A stretch of 64,000 nucleotides of DNA from Heliocidaris erythrogramma (lineage: Eukaryota > Echinodermata > Echinoidea > Camarodonta > Echinometridae), in contig CM046870.1 in NCBI GenBank assembly GCA_025617745.1, positions 30,647,927 to 30,711,926 of the forward strand. Direction: 5' to 3'. Below are positions 47,086 through 57,231 of this stretch, piece after piece. A model generated the notes under the pieces. That model did no database searches. It had not been told where the DNA came from and saw only the letters and a list, made by a program, of their open reading frames with translations. Each line of letters opens with the position of its first letter. The stretch's first letter is position 1. The position numbers and the translations under genes were made by a program.

Positions 47086-47765
47086 TTAAAGGGGATAGTC
47101 CACGCTAGTATCAACTGGGTTTTAACAGAAGCAGAGGAATGAAAGAAACGGATCAATGAAAGTTTGAGTAAAATCCAATAAGAAATAAGAAAGTTATGAA
47201 AGTTTGAAGCTGTAATCAATCAAACACAAATTGGAAACTCTGTGACATATCTTGCGAGCTCCTCTCCCATTTTCCCTGTACTGAAAAAATCAGAAATTTC
47301 CATTTTCTCTGAAGAAAATATTTTATCATACATGCACCACATTTCACTTATGCTTAATTTACACAAATCCAGGGGAGCGCTTCATCAAGTGTTTTGTCAG
47401 TGATTTTTACCAACAAATTGGCTCTCAGCCAATCAGATGCAAGGATTTCAGTAGCTCATAACAGTTGTCAGTAAAAATCACTGACAAAACACTTGATGAA
47501 ATGCTCCCCTGTATGATACAAATCCATTCCCTCATCAAAACAAAGAAGAAAAAAATTATGAATTTTTGTGTCCGGAGCATATGGGAGAGGAGCTCTCAAG
47601 ATAAGTCACAGAGTTGCCAATTTGTGTTTCATTGATTACAACTTCAAAACTTCATAACTTTCTTTGTTCTTATCCAATTTTCCTCTAACTTTCATTGATA
47701 TGTTTCTTTGATTCTTTAGGCTTCTTTTAAAACGAAGTTGATATTAAAGTGGACTTTCCCTTTAA
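47086..47765. mobile_element. Long foldback element family E carrying a nested family B element
   Basis: TTAAAGGGGATAGTCCACGC at the left and GTGGACTTTCCCTTTAA at the right. Arms match 22671-23264 closely (CTTGCGAGCTCCTCTCCCAT). The interior is split at 47372-47509 by a family B element. Confidence 0.85.
47372..47509. mobile_element. Foldback family B, stem type 3, nested
   Basis: AGGGGAGCGCTTCATCAAGT, GTTTTGTCAGTGATTTTTAC and their inverse enclose GGCTCTCAGCCAATCAGATG. Stem bases differ from types 1 and 2, core shared. Confidence 0.85.
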
Positions 47766-48189
47766 CTCAGTCCACTAATTTATGGAGCACTGTACACATT
47801 TCTGTGATTCTGAAATAATTCTGGAGGATCAGCAAATAATCCACAATCCAGGATCAACATTATAGGAAAAATACAATTAAAATAATTCATATTCTTAATA
47901 GATGTTTTAGGTTAGCTAACATCTGTCTCCATAACTGTATCATAAGCTCTGGTTAATCGCCCATAGCTTAAATAGCTATATCAATTAGCATTTGCATCAT
48001 TAACCATTTACCTTGTTATTGACTAGTAATATACATGGTGCATTCAGGACCTCAAAAATTTGTGTTTCTTTTACTATTTAAAAAAAAAAAAAGCTTTCGT
48101 CCAATTTGGCAAGGTTTTGTCTCCCCCTAAGTAGAAAAAGTACATGCTGTCAAGAATAATAAGAGTGTACCTTCCCTTTAAACATTTAT
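47766..48189. other. No recognised feature
   Basis: Unique-looking with a poly-A patch. Confidence 0.4.
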
Positions 48190-48545
48190 GGGTATTGGCT
48201 GTCCTTAGAACATGTCATGATAATGTGTGTTTTGACAGATGAAAGGTTTGCCTGAGGGAGAAAGAATATCCAAGATTTCTTGCTGTGTTCACACATATCC
48301 TTCATAAAACGCCTGATCAAACAGTTTCGTACCTGCATATTAAGATTCTTTTTATCTCAATAATGTACTTTCCTCTTAAACATAAATGAGTATTGACTGT
48401 GGGGTGAAGCATGTCATGATGATGTTTGTTTTGACAGATGACAGGTTTGCCTGAGGGAGAAAGAATATCCAAGATTTCTTGCTGTGTTCACACATATCCT
48501 TTACAAACCGCCTGGTAAAGCCTACTTTGAGCCTGCATATTCAGA
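48190..48545. repeat. Two-unit tandem repeat, period 199 bp
   Basis: GACAGATGAMAGGTTTGCCT starts at 48234 and 48433 and is followed in both units by an identical stretch through GGGAGAAAGAATATCC to GTTCACACATATCC. Confidence 0.85.
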
Positions 48546-48622
48546 TGATCAGGTGAACAGAAATGAAATACACATTATTTCCTTCCGACGAAATATGGTA
48601 TATTGTGCAGGGAATAATTCAC

Positions 48623-48796
48623 CTGGGGGGTGTTTCATAAAGCTGTTCGTAAGTTACGCACGACTTTACACACGACTAGTGATCGGTTCTTGTGCTAAAT
48701 GATTGAGAATCTGCTTAGTATAGCACCCAAGAACATGTTCCAGTCGTTCGTAAAGTCATTCGTAACTTTACGAACAGCTTTATGAAACACCCCCAG
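48623..48796. mobile_element. Palindromic miniature element, 174 bp
   Basis: TGTTTCATAAAGCTGTTCGT and its inverse ACGAACAGCTTTATGAAACA form ~35-bp imperfect arms with CTGGGGG/CCCCCAG ends. Outer bases resemble family B ends but the core is different. Confidence 0.75.
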
Positions 48797-49831
48797 GTAT
48801 AGCATAGCAATATGCATGCATTTTGGGTATGATTGCTACACAAATTTGTAACTTTAGAGCCTTATTTGCAAATTGCAAATAAAAATTAAACTGAAATATG
48901 TTACCGTGTTGTAGTTGGACAAAATTAAATGAGGGATTTGATAACCTATGCCTTGGGATTATAATGAAACCATGACAACAATGCACCAAGTACTATACAT
49001 ACTGAATGATTTAATAATTCAGTACTAGTAAATCAGATTATTATTTGGGGAAGAGTGTATTTCAGAAATAGATTTCAAAGAACTGTTCCCAAGCAGAAAT
49101 AGCACCATTATAAGTGTTAGCAAACTACATGTACCACCTACACACTGCTAAAAGTTTTTATACATGTATACATGTATTTACCACAATCACTGAAAATGAA
49201 ATATCACATGCAAGTATGAGAAAGAAAAATCACTTGAAGCTATATTTTAAGAAATCCATTATGGTACGACCACAATTTTGTCAGGATTATGAAAGCAAAG
49301 TGCCTCCACTTTACTTCAAACCTACCGGCAATAGTCAGAAATAACAAATACAGGGTCTTTCCATAACAAGGTAATAATACCACTCTGTAAACCAGGATGA
49401 ATGCAATGTCCGTTAGAAACCAAAGTCAGAAACACAACCAAATCCAATGCTGAATATCAATGTAACTGCTCTGCTGCCCTCTATTGGCATCAACTGGACA
49501 ATGTACACATGCTATACAATGGAGCAAACTTTGGACCAATGAAATGCAAGCTTTAGAGCACTGTCCTTTCTACAGCATATACACACACAATTGAAGTAGG
49601 GCTCCATGCAATATAAACAGCATATTTTTCTAATGAAGTAAAGTGATGTCTTGACATATTCTGCTCAATTCATATTTTTAAATGTGTACATAAATCAGCT
49701 TGCTTCATTAGTTTATACTGTAATATCAGAATTAACATTATAATCATGAAATGCAAATAATAGATTTTAAATCTGATCATCTTGTATGCATAGCTACATT
49801 CTACATTTCACCACCTTTTTCTCCCTCTTTA
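48797..49831. other. No recognised feature
   Basis: AT-rich, unique-looking. Confidence 0.4.
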
Positions 49832-49925
49832 CCCCCCCCCCCCCCCCCTCCCCCCTCTTTCTCTCTCTCTCTCCCCTCTCTCTCTCTCTCTCACCCCCCT
49901 CTCTCTCTTTCTCCCTTTTTCTCAC
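49832..49925. repeat. C17 run and CT tract
   Basis: Seventeen C followed by CT-rich sequence with short C5-C6 runs. Confidence 0.9.
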
Positions 49926-50474
49926 AGGAATTTTTAAAGGAATATATGTATAGCAACTGGTTGGAACAATAATTACAATTGTACAGAAAAAATACTGTGC
50001 AAAGTTTAGCAATGCAGGCACATCTTTAGTGTGATATTTCTTCAAGCACAGATACAGGATTTCAAAAAAAAATTAATACAGAAAGCATTAGCCTGCACCA
50101 AATGAAATTACAAATGAATCAGGTAATATTCTATCTCGCCTGTTGATAGTCGAACAGACTTGATAGTTGATATATCCCTAAACATGAGTTGGTTAATCTA
50201 ATACCGCTGGTCTCTGAATTTAAATAGCACACTATCGCCTGACCGACAGGAAAGTCGGTGAGGTTCTTCAAAAAGGGAAATTGTGGCCCTCATGAAGGGA
50301 CATGACTAACTCCACAAGGGAAGCATTTTATTCTGGCCATCAGACTGTAATTGTCCCAGACGGCAGGAGAGGTGACCGCTATAAAGACATTACCGGACAT
50401 TAAACCAGGTTTACACCCAGTCACGGTAAGAAGATATAGGGGATAAACTTGAGATGAACGTGCATCATCCCTTC
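49926..50474. other. Unique stretch, possible regulatory sequence
   Basis: 50140-50440 has mixed, non-repetitive composition (GGTTAATCTAATACCGC, GACCGACAGGAAAGTCGG, GGTGACCGCTATAAAGACAT). No gene; a regulatory role is only inferred. Confidence 0.25.
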
Positions 50475-50613
50475 GGGGGAGCGTTTCATCAAGCCTTTTG
50501 TCAGTGATTTTTAGCGACAACTGTTATAAGCTACTGAAATCCTTGTATCTGATTGGCTGAGAGTAAATTTGTTGGTAAAACTCACTGACAAAACGCTTGA
50601 TGAAACACTCCCC
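50475..50613. mobile_element. Foldback family B, stem type 3, inverted core
   Basis: GGGGGAGCGTTTCATCAAGC and CTTTTGTCAGTGATTTTTAG at the left with their inverse at the right; core reversed (TCTGATTGGCTGAGAGTAAA). Confidence 0.85.
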
Positions 50614-50642
50614 AGAACTGTTGAAGGAAAGGGTGTCTTGGA

Positions 50643-51382
50643 TAGCCTGTTCACACTGGAGGTTATTCATACAAATGTCATGTAAAAAAACATCGCATAA
50701 AGAATCATCATATAGCGCAAGGAGCATGCACACATGAAAATAGAATCGTATTTATAAAGAAACAATAGTTTTACTCTTTTTCAAAACAGGGGTCTGTGAA
50801 ATACAAGCCATGCTTAAATAATAGACATCTCCACTTACATGTATGTTCATTTACAATTATAATGTTTACATTTAAAATACCAATTATCGCTTTATCAGTG
50901 TAAACCATAATCAAGTCCATAGAATGATGTTCTGTTATATCTATGTTTCAATCCATATTGTTATATTCCTCTTCTTAATTATCATATGTACTGTTTAATA
51001 AAAATTGTAAAAGACATATATTTTAGTGGAATTCAATAAAGTTTGAAAGTTTGAAACTTTGTATAGGGCCATGTTATGTCATGTTATTGCGTGAGAATAC
51101 AGGATGACATATCACTGCACAATGATGATAAGCCCTGCCCAGTTATACATGTACATGTACATGTTGGTTTTTTTCATACGACACATCCTTCAAACGAAAA
51201 GGGGATCCTGATGCTTTATTGAGTTTTTATTCGAGATGATGCTCAAACATCTGTTTTGCTATGTACATATATCATATTTTGTTGTAATACGACATTCAAA
51301 CTAGAAAAGATTAGTTACTTATCGTATAGCTGTAGAGTTTTTTCGTTCAGCTATACGACTCATTTTGGTAGTCTGAATGGAG
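50643..51382. mobile_element. Family G element, longest copy, with a nested retroposon tail
   Basis: AAGAATCATCATATAGCGCA, GATAAGCCCTGCCCAGTTAT and TTTTGGTAGTCTGAATGG match the copy at 1350-1715 in order. The extra length is centred on a LINE-like tail ending near 51057. Confidence 0.6.
50885..51057 (+). mobile_element. 3' tail of a non-LTR element, nested
   Basis: GAATTCAATAAAGTTTGAAA followed by GTTTGAAACTTTG, a polyadenylation-like signal with TTGAAA repeats at the end. The left boundary is approximate. Confidence 0.45.
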
Positions 51383-51399
51383 GGGGGCTAAACTTTGTC

Positions 51400-52110
51400 A
51401 GCAGCACCAGTCAGCATCTACCCTCTTCCTGTCACACCGCAATAAAGTGGTCAATGCTGCTGCTAAATCTATCAATGGTGCAACATCTGTCAACCACACT
51501 TTACAGCACTTGGTCTATCACAATTGGTGTTGAGTGTCAAATTAGTCAATGCAAGACACATTCTTAATTCAATTGTATAGATGCATACAAGATCTACACA
51601 GTGAAAGGTTTATTAAATGGAGAAATATTACTATCAAAAATGTTTTATGAGAAAAATGTATGACACTATTCAGCAATTGGTTAATAACAACTGTTGTTGA
51701 ATGTCGAACTTGTCAACACAAAGCATTACACACTCAGCCTTTTAATTCAATTGTTCAAGCATACTTCAGTTAATATGCACCAAAAGTTTCAGGATCAAAC
51801 CAGAAAACATCACAGGGAGATGACAAAAAAGTTACTGAAGAACCATAACAATATTCAGCACTTGGTCTGTAACAAGTGGTGTTGATTGCCAAAACCTGTC
51901 AACACAAAGCATACATGTATTTCTTAATTCAATTGTACATGTACATGTTCACCTGAGCTCCATATTGGCAGTTTCTATGCCAAACCAGAAAAGATTTCTA
52001 TGAAAAATGTCTGATGGAAAAGTACTGACAAAATATTCAGCATTTGGGAGATAACAGTTGATGCTGAGTGTAAGATCATGTCTACACATGACACACATTC
52101 ATCATGCATG
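51400..52110. repeat. Degenerate four-unit tandem array, period about 167-185 bp
   Basis: TTCAGCACTTGGTCTGTAAC variants begin near 51504, 51671, 51856 and 52039. Each is followed by GTTGAGTGTCAA-like and, in three units, TTAATTCAATTGTA-like words. Confidence 0.8.
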
Positions 52111-53039
52111 TTGCAAAGTAAAATCTCACCAATATTTGTCAGAAAAAAAACCCGAAAACAGATTACAATGTATGAATGATAAAAAAGGACATTAAAACAT
52201 GACGTGAAGGAAAAACAAAACAAAACACTGGACCAGCAAGCAATTTAGCTCTGGAAACAACCAAAAGAGCTCAGGAAAAACAGGAATGAATGTTCTGCCA
52301 ATGTGTGCATGAATATTTTAATTTTACAACAGCAAATCAAAAAAGAGCTCCCTTGAACGAAAAAGTTTTCTTTGCACCTTTAAATAGAGATCAAGAAATC
52401 TCAATGAAACATCATTTGTCATCACCGCATTCTTCATATTCCAGATATATTTTTGTAAAGCCCAAGGATAAAAGCATCAACGGTGTGTCTGGGGAGCAGC
52501 TATTTTAGGATAAAAACTCTTCCAGCTTGACATTGTAACTCCTCAGCTATCATTCTGTTTCCTTTAAAATTAAAGGTTAAGTGATATAATCAGAAAAGAG
52601 TTCATGTACAGTATTATCAGATTACTACTCCAGATTCTTTGAATGGTTTGCTGAAGTCTTTACTCTTTCTTAGATATAATATTTATTTGACATATTTACG
52701 GATAGGTCTAGGGTTCTAGTTAATTTAACACAAAAGAATTGTGATTGATATCAATTGCAAATTATTTGTAATCAATCACAACTCTTTCATAATACAGGGC
52801 CTAGTAGATTTTGACCGCAGAACAATTTTCGCTGAATCGTATGTCATAGAACCTTTAAAACATGACAGAGAATTTGGGATGATTGTCTACAATTCTTTCT
52901 CCTTGGTGAAATAATTCACTTTGCCATTACACTATATACATAAACTAATTTGAGGTTTCCAACATTTGTTGTTTTATGCCATTTCAGTTTAAATCTTGAA
53001 CAGAGCTTTAATTTCTCTCTGCTACTGTACTAGGTTACG
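52111..53039. other. Mostly unique; small hairpin at about 52734-52788
   Basis: AGAATTGTGATTGATATC pairs imperfectly with GTAATCAATCACAACTCT. Nothing else structured. Confidence 0.45.
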
Positions 53040-53340
53040 AGCTCATTCTAAATGTCACCACTAACTCTGTCTCAAATCCTACTTTTAATTAAACAAGCCA
53101 GCAGCATTTCCAGCCAGGTGATCCTTCGAGCCTTCATTCTTTATAAAAGCTAAAGGCCTTCCTCTTCCTCCCATCTCTCACCGAGTTCTTGAGACGATTT
53201 CTCGAGACGATTATCCGCTTGTTGCGCAAACGCAATTTGAACTTGGCCAGCCGACCCGCCAACAGAGTGTCAAACATGAACGTCAATGAAAATGATTGAG
53301 AAGGAAATGGGGCCGAGGATATACAGTAATTTAATATTTC
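53040..53340. promoter_or_regulatory. Candidate conserved non-coding block near the coding exon
   Basis: Unique, GC-richer sequence 1.5 kb downstream of the exon: TTGTTGCGCAAACGCAATTT (contains TTGCGCAA, a C/EBP-type palindrome) and GAACGTCAATGAAAATGATT. A minus-strand frame stays open (53134-53430) with a possible GTGAGA donor at 53179, but no pyrimidine-AG acceptor precedes it, so I prefer non-coding. Confidence 0.3.
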
Positions 53341-53344
53341 CAAA

Positions 53345-53437
53345 CTTTCTCTCTTTCTCTCTCTCTGTGACATGAACATACTAGTCATCCCTCTTCCAAT
53401 TTTTTGCGTGTATAGGGAGGAGTTTAACATTTCCCAA

Positions 53438-53473
<36 letters not shown>

Positions 53474-53480
53474 TTCTGAC
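53345..53480. repeat. Two CT runs within a short duplicated block
   Basis: CT runs at about 53345-53367 and 53440-53476, each followed by TGACATGAACATACTA and later GTGTATAGGGA: a ~105-bp tandem duplication. Confidence 0.8.
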
Positions 53481-54125
53481 ATGAACATACTACATGTAGT
53501 TACCGGTATATCTTTTCAGATTCATTGTGTGTATAGGGAAGCATGTTAGAATTTATGATTCCTATTCTGAGAGAAGTTCTTAATTTCATTTTCTTTTCAT
53601 TTTCATTTTTGACATAACATTGTGTTAGAAAATTCTTTATTTTATGCCTCCAAATGGATATACCACCTTTAATCTACAAGTTACAAATTAGATTGAAGTT
53701 TGCAATTCATACAATATTCTTTGCTGATTCCGCAAAATGAGATGGACAGTAGCAGCAAGGGTAAAAGGCAAAGGAATGAATGATTCCCGAGTACCACCTA
53801 CTCAGTTCGCACATTTGGTGGTATAAAAATAGCCATGTACTGGTCTCTGGATGCGATTATAACCAGTACATAGAGTGCCTGTATGTATGCTCAGGAGGGC
53901 TATTCTTTAAAACCTTCCATCCTTATTTCCCTTCTTCAGTTTGAATCTAAACTTCCAATCTCCATTTTTTCTCCCTCAAAGTCCCTCTCGATTTGAATTT
54001 CTGACCTTTTGGAAAACCCAAGTTTGCTATGTGTGTTTTAACAATATGCCTCCTCTTCAATACTACACAGTGCAATGCGCACAACATTCATACTCATCTT
54101 GAAATGCTTGTTTCAAGCTTTAAAT
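53481..54125. other. No recognised feature
   Basis: Small hairpin AGCCATGTACTGGT / ACCAGTACAT near 53832-53871; the rest unique. Confidence 0.4.
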
Positions 54126-54210
54126 TCATCTGTTGAGAGCCAGAAGGGCATTAATTCTGCATAAAAGGATATGAACTAGCATCCTTTTGGCTCTCAGCAA
54201 ATAATTTGAT
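54126..54210. repeat. Hairpin family A copy
   Basis: TGTTGAGAGCCAGAAGGGC and inverse CATCCTTTTGGCTCTCAGCA. Confidence 0.8.
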
Positions 54211-54485
54211 TTTTATGCCTTCTCCCTTCCTTTCCACACGCTAACTGTTATCTCCCTCTCCCTCTTTTTCTCACTCTTCTTTTGTTCCCTGCTGCTATCA
54301 GAGACCCGAACATACATGTATGTATCTGGAGATCAAAAAAAGCAAATGTACTGCCAATTGTACAATACTTATCACCAGTGGCGCAGATGTGTTACGCAAT
54401 TCTGTTGTACACCTATTGTTACGTCCCCCCTGATGAAAAGAACTTCCTGCATATTTCCGCCCATGCCTATCACCAAACTATTATA
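54211..54485. other. No recognised feature
   Basis: Includes CAGTGGCGCAGATGTG, a word shared with the G-rich patch near 38184. Confidence 0.35.
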
Positions 54486-54733
54486 TTAACTCCTTCCATG
54501 CCACCAGACTTTTGAGCAAATGTCAAAAATGAATTTTTAAGTGTTAAATATTAACTTTCAGAGTATTTTCTTGAGCAAACTGGGCAAAGTTATATTGCAT
54601 AAGAATAAACATTATACTGATGGCACAGGTTTCTGTATGAGGAAGAATTTTCAAGCCATTCGGAGGCTAAACAAAATGTTCAACACTCAAAATTTTGGGC
54701 AGGATTTGCCGGCCACGGCATGGTAGGGGTTAA
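54486..54733. mobile_element. TTAA-flanked element, copy 2, opposite orientation to 30149-30406
   Basis: TTAACTCCTTCCATGCCACC at the left, CACGGCATGGTAGGGGTTAA at the right; the interior matches copy 1 reverse-complemented throughout. It lies within 100 bp of the exon's splice donor. Confidence 0.8.
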
Positions 54734-54819
54734 GTCAGTTACACCAATCCTGATTCCTGCAAAAAAACTTGATGTACATGGAAATCAAAAGAAAAGAAAA
54801 TAATTGCAAAGTGATGTAA

Positions 54820-54828
54820 ACTTACCAT
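54820..54828 (-). other. Predicted 5' splice site
   Basis: The minus strand reads CATG then GTAAGT. The frame stays open for about 13 codons beyond it and then stops, as expected of an intron entered by read-through. Confidence 0.65.
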
Positions 54829-55129
54829 GTGGATTGGTGAGTATCCGAACCCTTCTACTGCTGCTGCTCTCCTTCACTCCGTTCGTCATACTGCCCTCAC
54901 TGACGAGTGACGACACACTCGACGTACATTCACTCCTCGTGGACGTCGATATCATCGTCGGTTGGTCCTCATTCTCATCTTCCTCCATGATGAAGTCGTC
55001 TTCCTGGGAGAGGGCGTGGCGCCTGCGGATGTAAAGGGTGCCCTCTACCAGTGCCATCTGGACACGGCGTCGTTCGGCCGAAGTCAGGTGAGGGGCGGAC
55101 TGGGTGCGGCGGACTTGACGACTCGTCAT
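54826..55129 (-). CDS. First coding exon of an unrecognised protein (101 codons plus 1 nt)
   Basis: Open frame on the minus strand from an ATG in good context (ACC just before it) to a GTAAG donor that interrupts codon 102, so the following intron is phase 1. In-frame TAG and TAA codons lie 14 and 12 codons upstream, which fixes this ATG as the start. The protein begins with a basic stretch containing RRTQSAPHL (residues 7-15). Here R8-S11-P13 fits the R-x-x-S-x-P pattern bound by 14-3-3 proteins when phosphorylated. A second basic patch is RRRH (35-38), followed by an acidic run (43-55), a Ser/Thr-rich low-complexity stretch (58-91), and RRVRIL (92-97), which may begin a folded domain encoded by the next exon. 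There is no signal peptide or membrane segment. Codon use and local GC are clearly higher than in the surroundings. The product looks like a cytoplasmic or regulatory protein N-terminus, but I do not recognise the family and assign no function. Confidence 0.72.
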
Positions 55130-55174
55130 GGTTACCCTCTTAGGAGCAGTTGGTCTGACGTTTTATTTCTAATC
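55130..55174 (-). other. 5' UTR part of the same exon
   Basis: Forty-five bases lie between the predicted 3' splice site and the ATG, with two in-frame stops and no upstream ATG. Because an acceptor precedes it, at least one non-coding first exon and the promoter should lie at higher coordinates, perhaps outside the window. Confidence 0.55.
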
Positions 55175-55196
55175 CTAAGAAAGAAAGAGGGAGAGA
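55175..55196 (-). other. Predicted 3' splice site with polypyrimidine tract
   Basis: Read on the minus strand, an almost uninterrupted C/T run ends in TTCTTAG followed by G. This is a textbook acceptor directly upstream of the coding exon. Confidence 0.6.
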
Positions 55197-55315
55197 TGTT
55201 TGTTGACAAGCAATGGAACACTATTAAACAGGAATATTTACTTTTTTTCCAGTTTCTCTTGTTTCATTCTTGTATCATAAATGGTCATTTCAATTAATAT
55301 GACAAACTACATGTA

Positions 55316-55395
55316 TTAACCCATGGACTATGGGAACCGGGTGGCTTCTGTATTAAGCATATGGGAGTTAGAGAATTGAGTAGTCAATGGGTTAA
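55316..55395. mobile_element. TTAA-flanked 80-bp element with CCC ends
   Basis: TTAACCCATGGACTA at the left and TAGTCAATGGGTTAA at the right. The smallest of the group, about 140 bp upstream of the acceptor. Confidence 0.6.
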
Positions 55396-55467
55396 ATATA
55401 TCCATGAAGGGAGAGAGAGATTGGGTTGTGTTGTAAATAATGAAAGATTATAGACCTAATCAGAAAC

Positions 55468-55750
55468 ATGGGGGGGGGGGGGTGTGCTCAGATTTTTTTT
55501 GATGGGGGTGTGCCTCAGTTAACCCCGAAATGGGGGTCTCAGGAACTGCCGGGTAGGTCAAAATATAGGGTCTACAGAGCTATGGCACTACTTTTCAAAG
55601 TGTCAAAAGAGGGTCATTTTATGGCTAGGATCAGAGGGTGTATCATATGGGCATTGCATTTCCGAGGGTCTTCGGAATGGCAGTTAAGAGAAATTGGGTA
55701 TCGTGAGAATGGCCATTGGCTGTTGCAAAAGGGGGTCGTCAAAGCGGCAC
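55468..55750. repeat. G13 run and degenerate GGGTC-type repeat
   Basis: G13 at 55470-55482, then recurring GGGGGTGTG, GGGGGTCTC, GAGGGTCATTTTATGG, GAGGGTGTATC, GAGGGTCTTCGG and GGGGGTCGTC at uneven spacing. The 99-codon ORF is a read-through of this. Confidence 0.55.
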
Positions 55751-55769
55751 CTATCCCACTCAATTAAAA

Positions 55770-56010
55770 TGTCACCCACTCAAAATTGTTCAAAAAACAC
55801 TTGAAAACATATCTCATGTCAGATTAGTTTGGTTAATTCCTATAATATATTACACAGTGTTATCTATTCATTACTACTGACTCTGTCTTATGTAATTTTC
55901 TTATCTTTCTTCCAATATTATGTATGTTTGTTAGGCGCCTTGAGCATCCCTTGGGAAGTTGGGATGGATATGTGCGTATAAATGATGTGATTATTATTAT
56001 TATTATTATC
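55770..56010 (+). mobile_element. 5'-truncated non-LTR retrotransposon with last codons of its ORF
   Basis: KLFKKHLKTYLMSD then stop (55780-55824) resembles the FKxxLKTxLF C-terminus common to LINE ORF2 proteins. A ~100-bp 3' UTR, GGCGCCTTGAGCATCC and (ATT)n follow. The preceding in-frame stop shows truncation or decay just upstream. Confidence 0.65.
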
Positions 56011-57084
56011 TGATTATGATCCTATCTATGATGGACAGTAATTAAAGTTTTTATTATTCTTACTGATTGTTACCGAATGAATGAATAAAACAAAAAAATG
56101 TTATAGAGAGTGGGCCTTTCAATACAGGTGGTTGCTAAAACAGGTTTCAATGCAGTTTCTTAAAAAATGACACCTGATATATTCATTTTCCTTCAAGCAA
56201 ATTTTGTCCACAAGTGGACAGACTAAATTTATAATCTCCAAAAGGTCAAGCAACGGATGGCCGCAGCAGCACGTGTAACAGTACCGCTTTACGGATGCAT
56301 CAAGCCTACTGGAGGCATGATGCAATGAGTCACCTCGAGCCTCCAGTCCCAATGGACCCTAGTCCCATTAACTCAAATACATGTAAGTAGGGTTATGGTC
56401 TAGCATGGGGGAACTAATAATAACCCCCGACTTAGGTCAGATTAAGATGTATTCTAATCCTTGGTTAGAGGTTTGCTATAGATTCTATCACGGGAGGTTT
56501 TGGTGACAGACACTTTACTAATAAAGGTGCTATATATGCATCTGGTTATCGATATGGATTTTCCTCAAGCTGGAATTCCCTAGCTATAAACTGACATTTC
56601 AATACCCCTCCCATAAAAACAATGTGGTTCACTCTACTGCTATTCCAAATTTCTGCGGGGTATTGTTACAAACCTTGATGATATATATGCATATTCATGT
56701 ATTTATGTTAATTTTTTGAGCATGTGCATTGTTGGTTTGTCGAAGGGGATATGATAGTAAATTCCATGTGATTTGGGTTTATTTTACCGTTTTGAGTGTC
56801 ATTTGTGTTTTTATGTTGGTGCGGTGTGGATGAGATTATGACGTCCCCCCAGGTTGCAGTATACTACAATCAAACGTTATCTTCACAAGGGATTTTCCAA
56901 ATATAGGAAGGACAAAGAAATAATTCATTACTAACTGAATCAAATTGGTATTCTATTTTTTGTTTTATAGAAAATATCTACATATTTGGACTCAAATGGA
57001 CGTTATTGCCAACCACAATACCTTGGTGAAATGTTACTCATGGTAAGCACATTTGGTCTAAAAAAATTGTTCTTGTTCAGTTCT
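56011..57084. other. No recognised feature
   Basis: Unique-looking AT-rich sequence; an ACAGGTGGTTGC fragment near 56125 recalls the Tigger-like elements. Confidence 0.4.
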
Positions 57085-57231
57085 GGGCCCCGTTTCTTAA
57101 AACTTGTTATCAGTAACAACTGCCCCACTTCTATGACAAATTTGCTCTCAGCCAATCAGATTCAAGGATTTCAGTAGTTTACAACAATTATTGTAGCTCA
57201 TTATTGATAACGAGTTTTATGAAACTGGGCC
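57085..57231. mobile_element. Foldback family B, stem type 1
   Basis: GGGCCCCGTTTCTTAAAACT and TTGTTATCAGTAACAA at the left, GATAACGAGTTTTATGAAAC at the right; core TTTGCTCTCAGCCAATCAGA. Confidence 0.85.
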
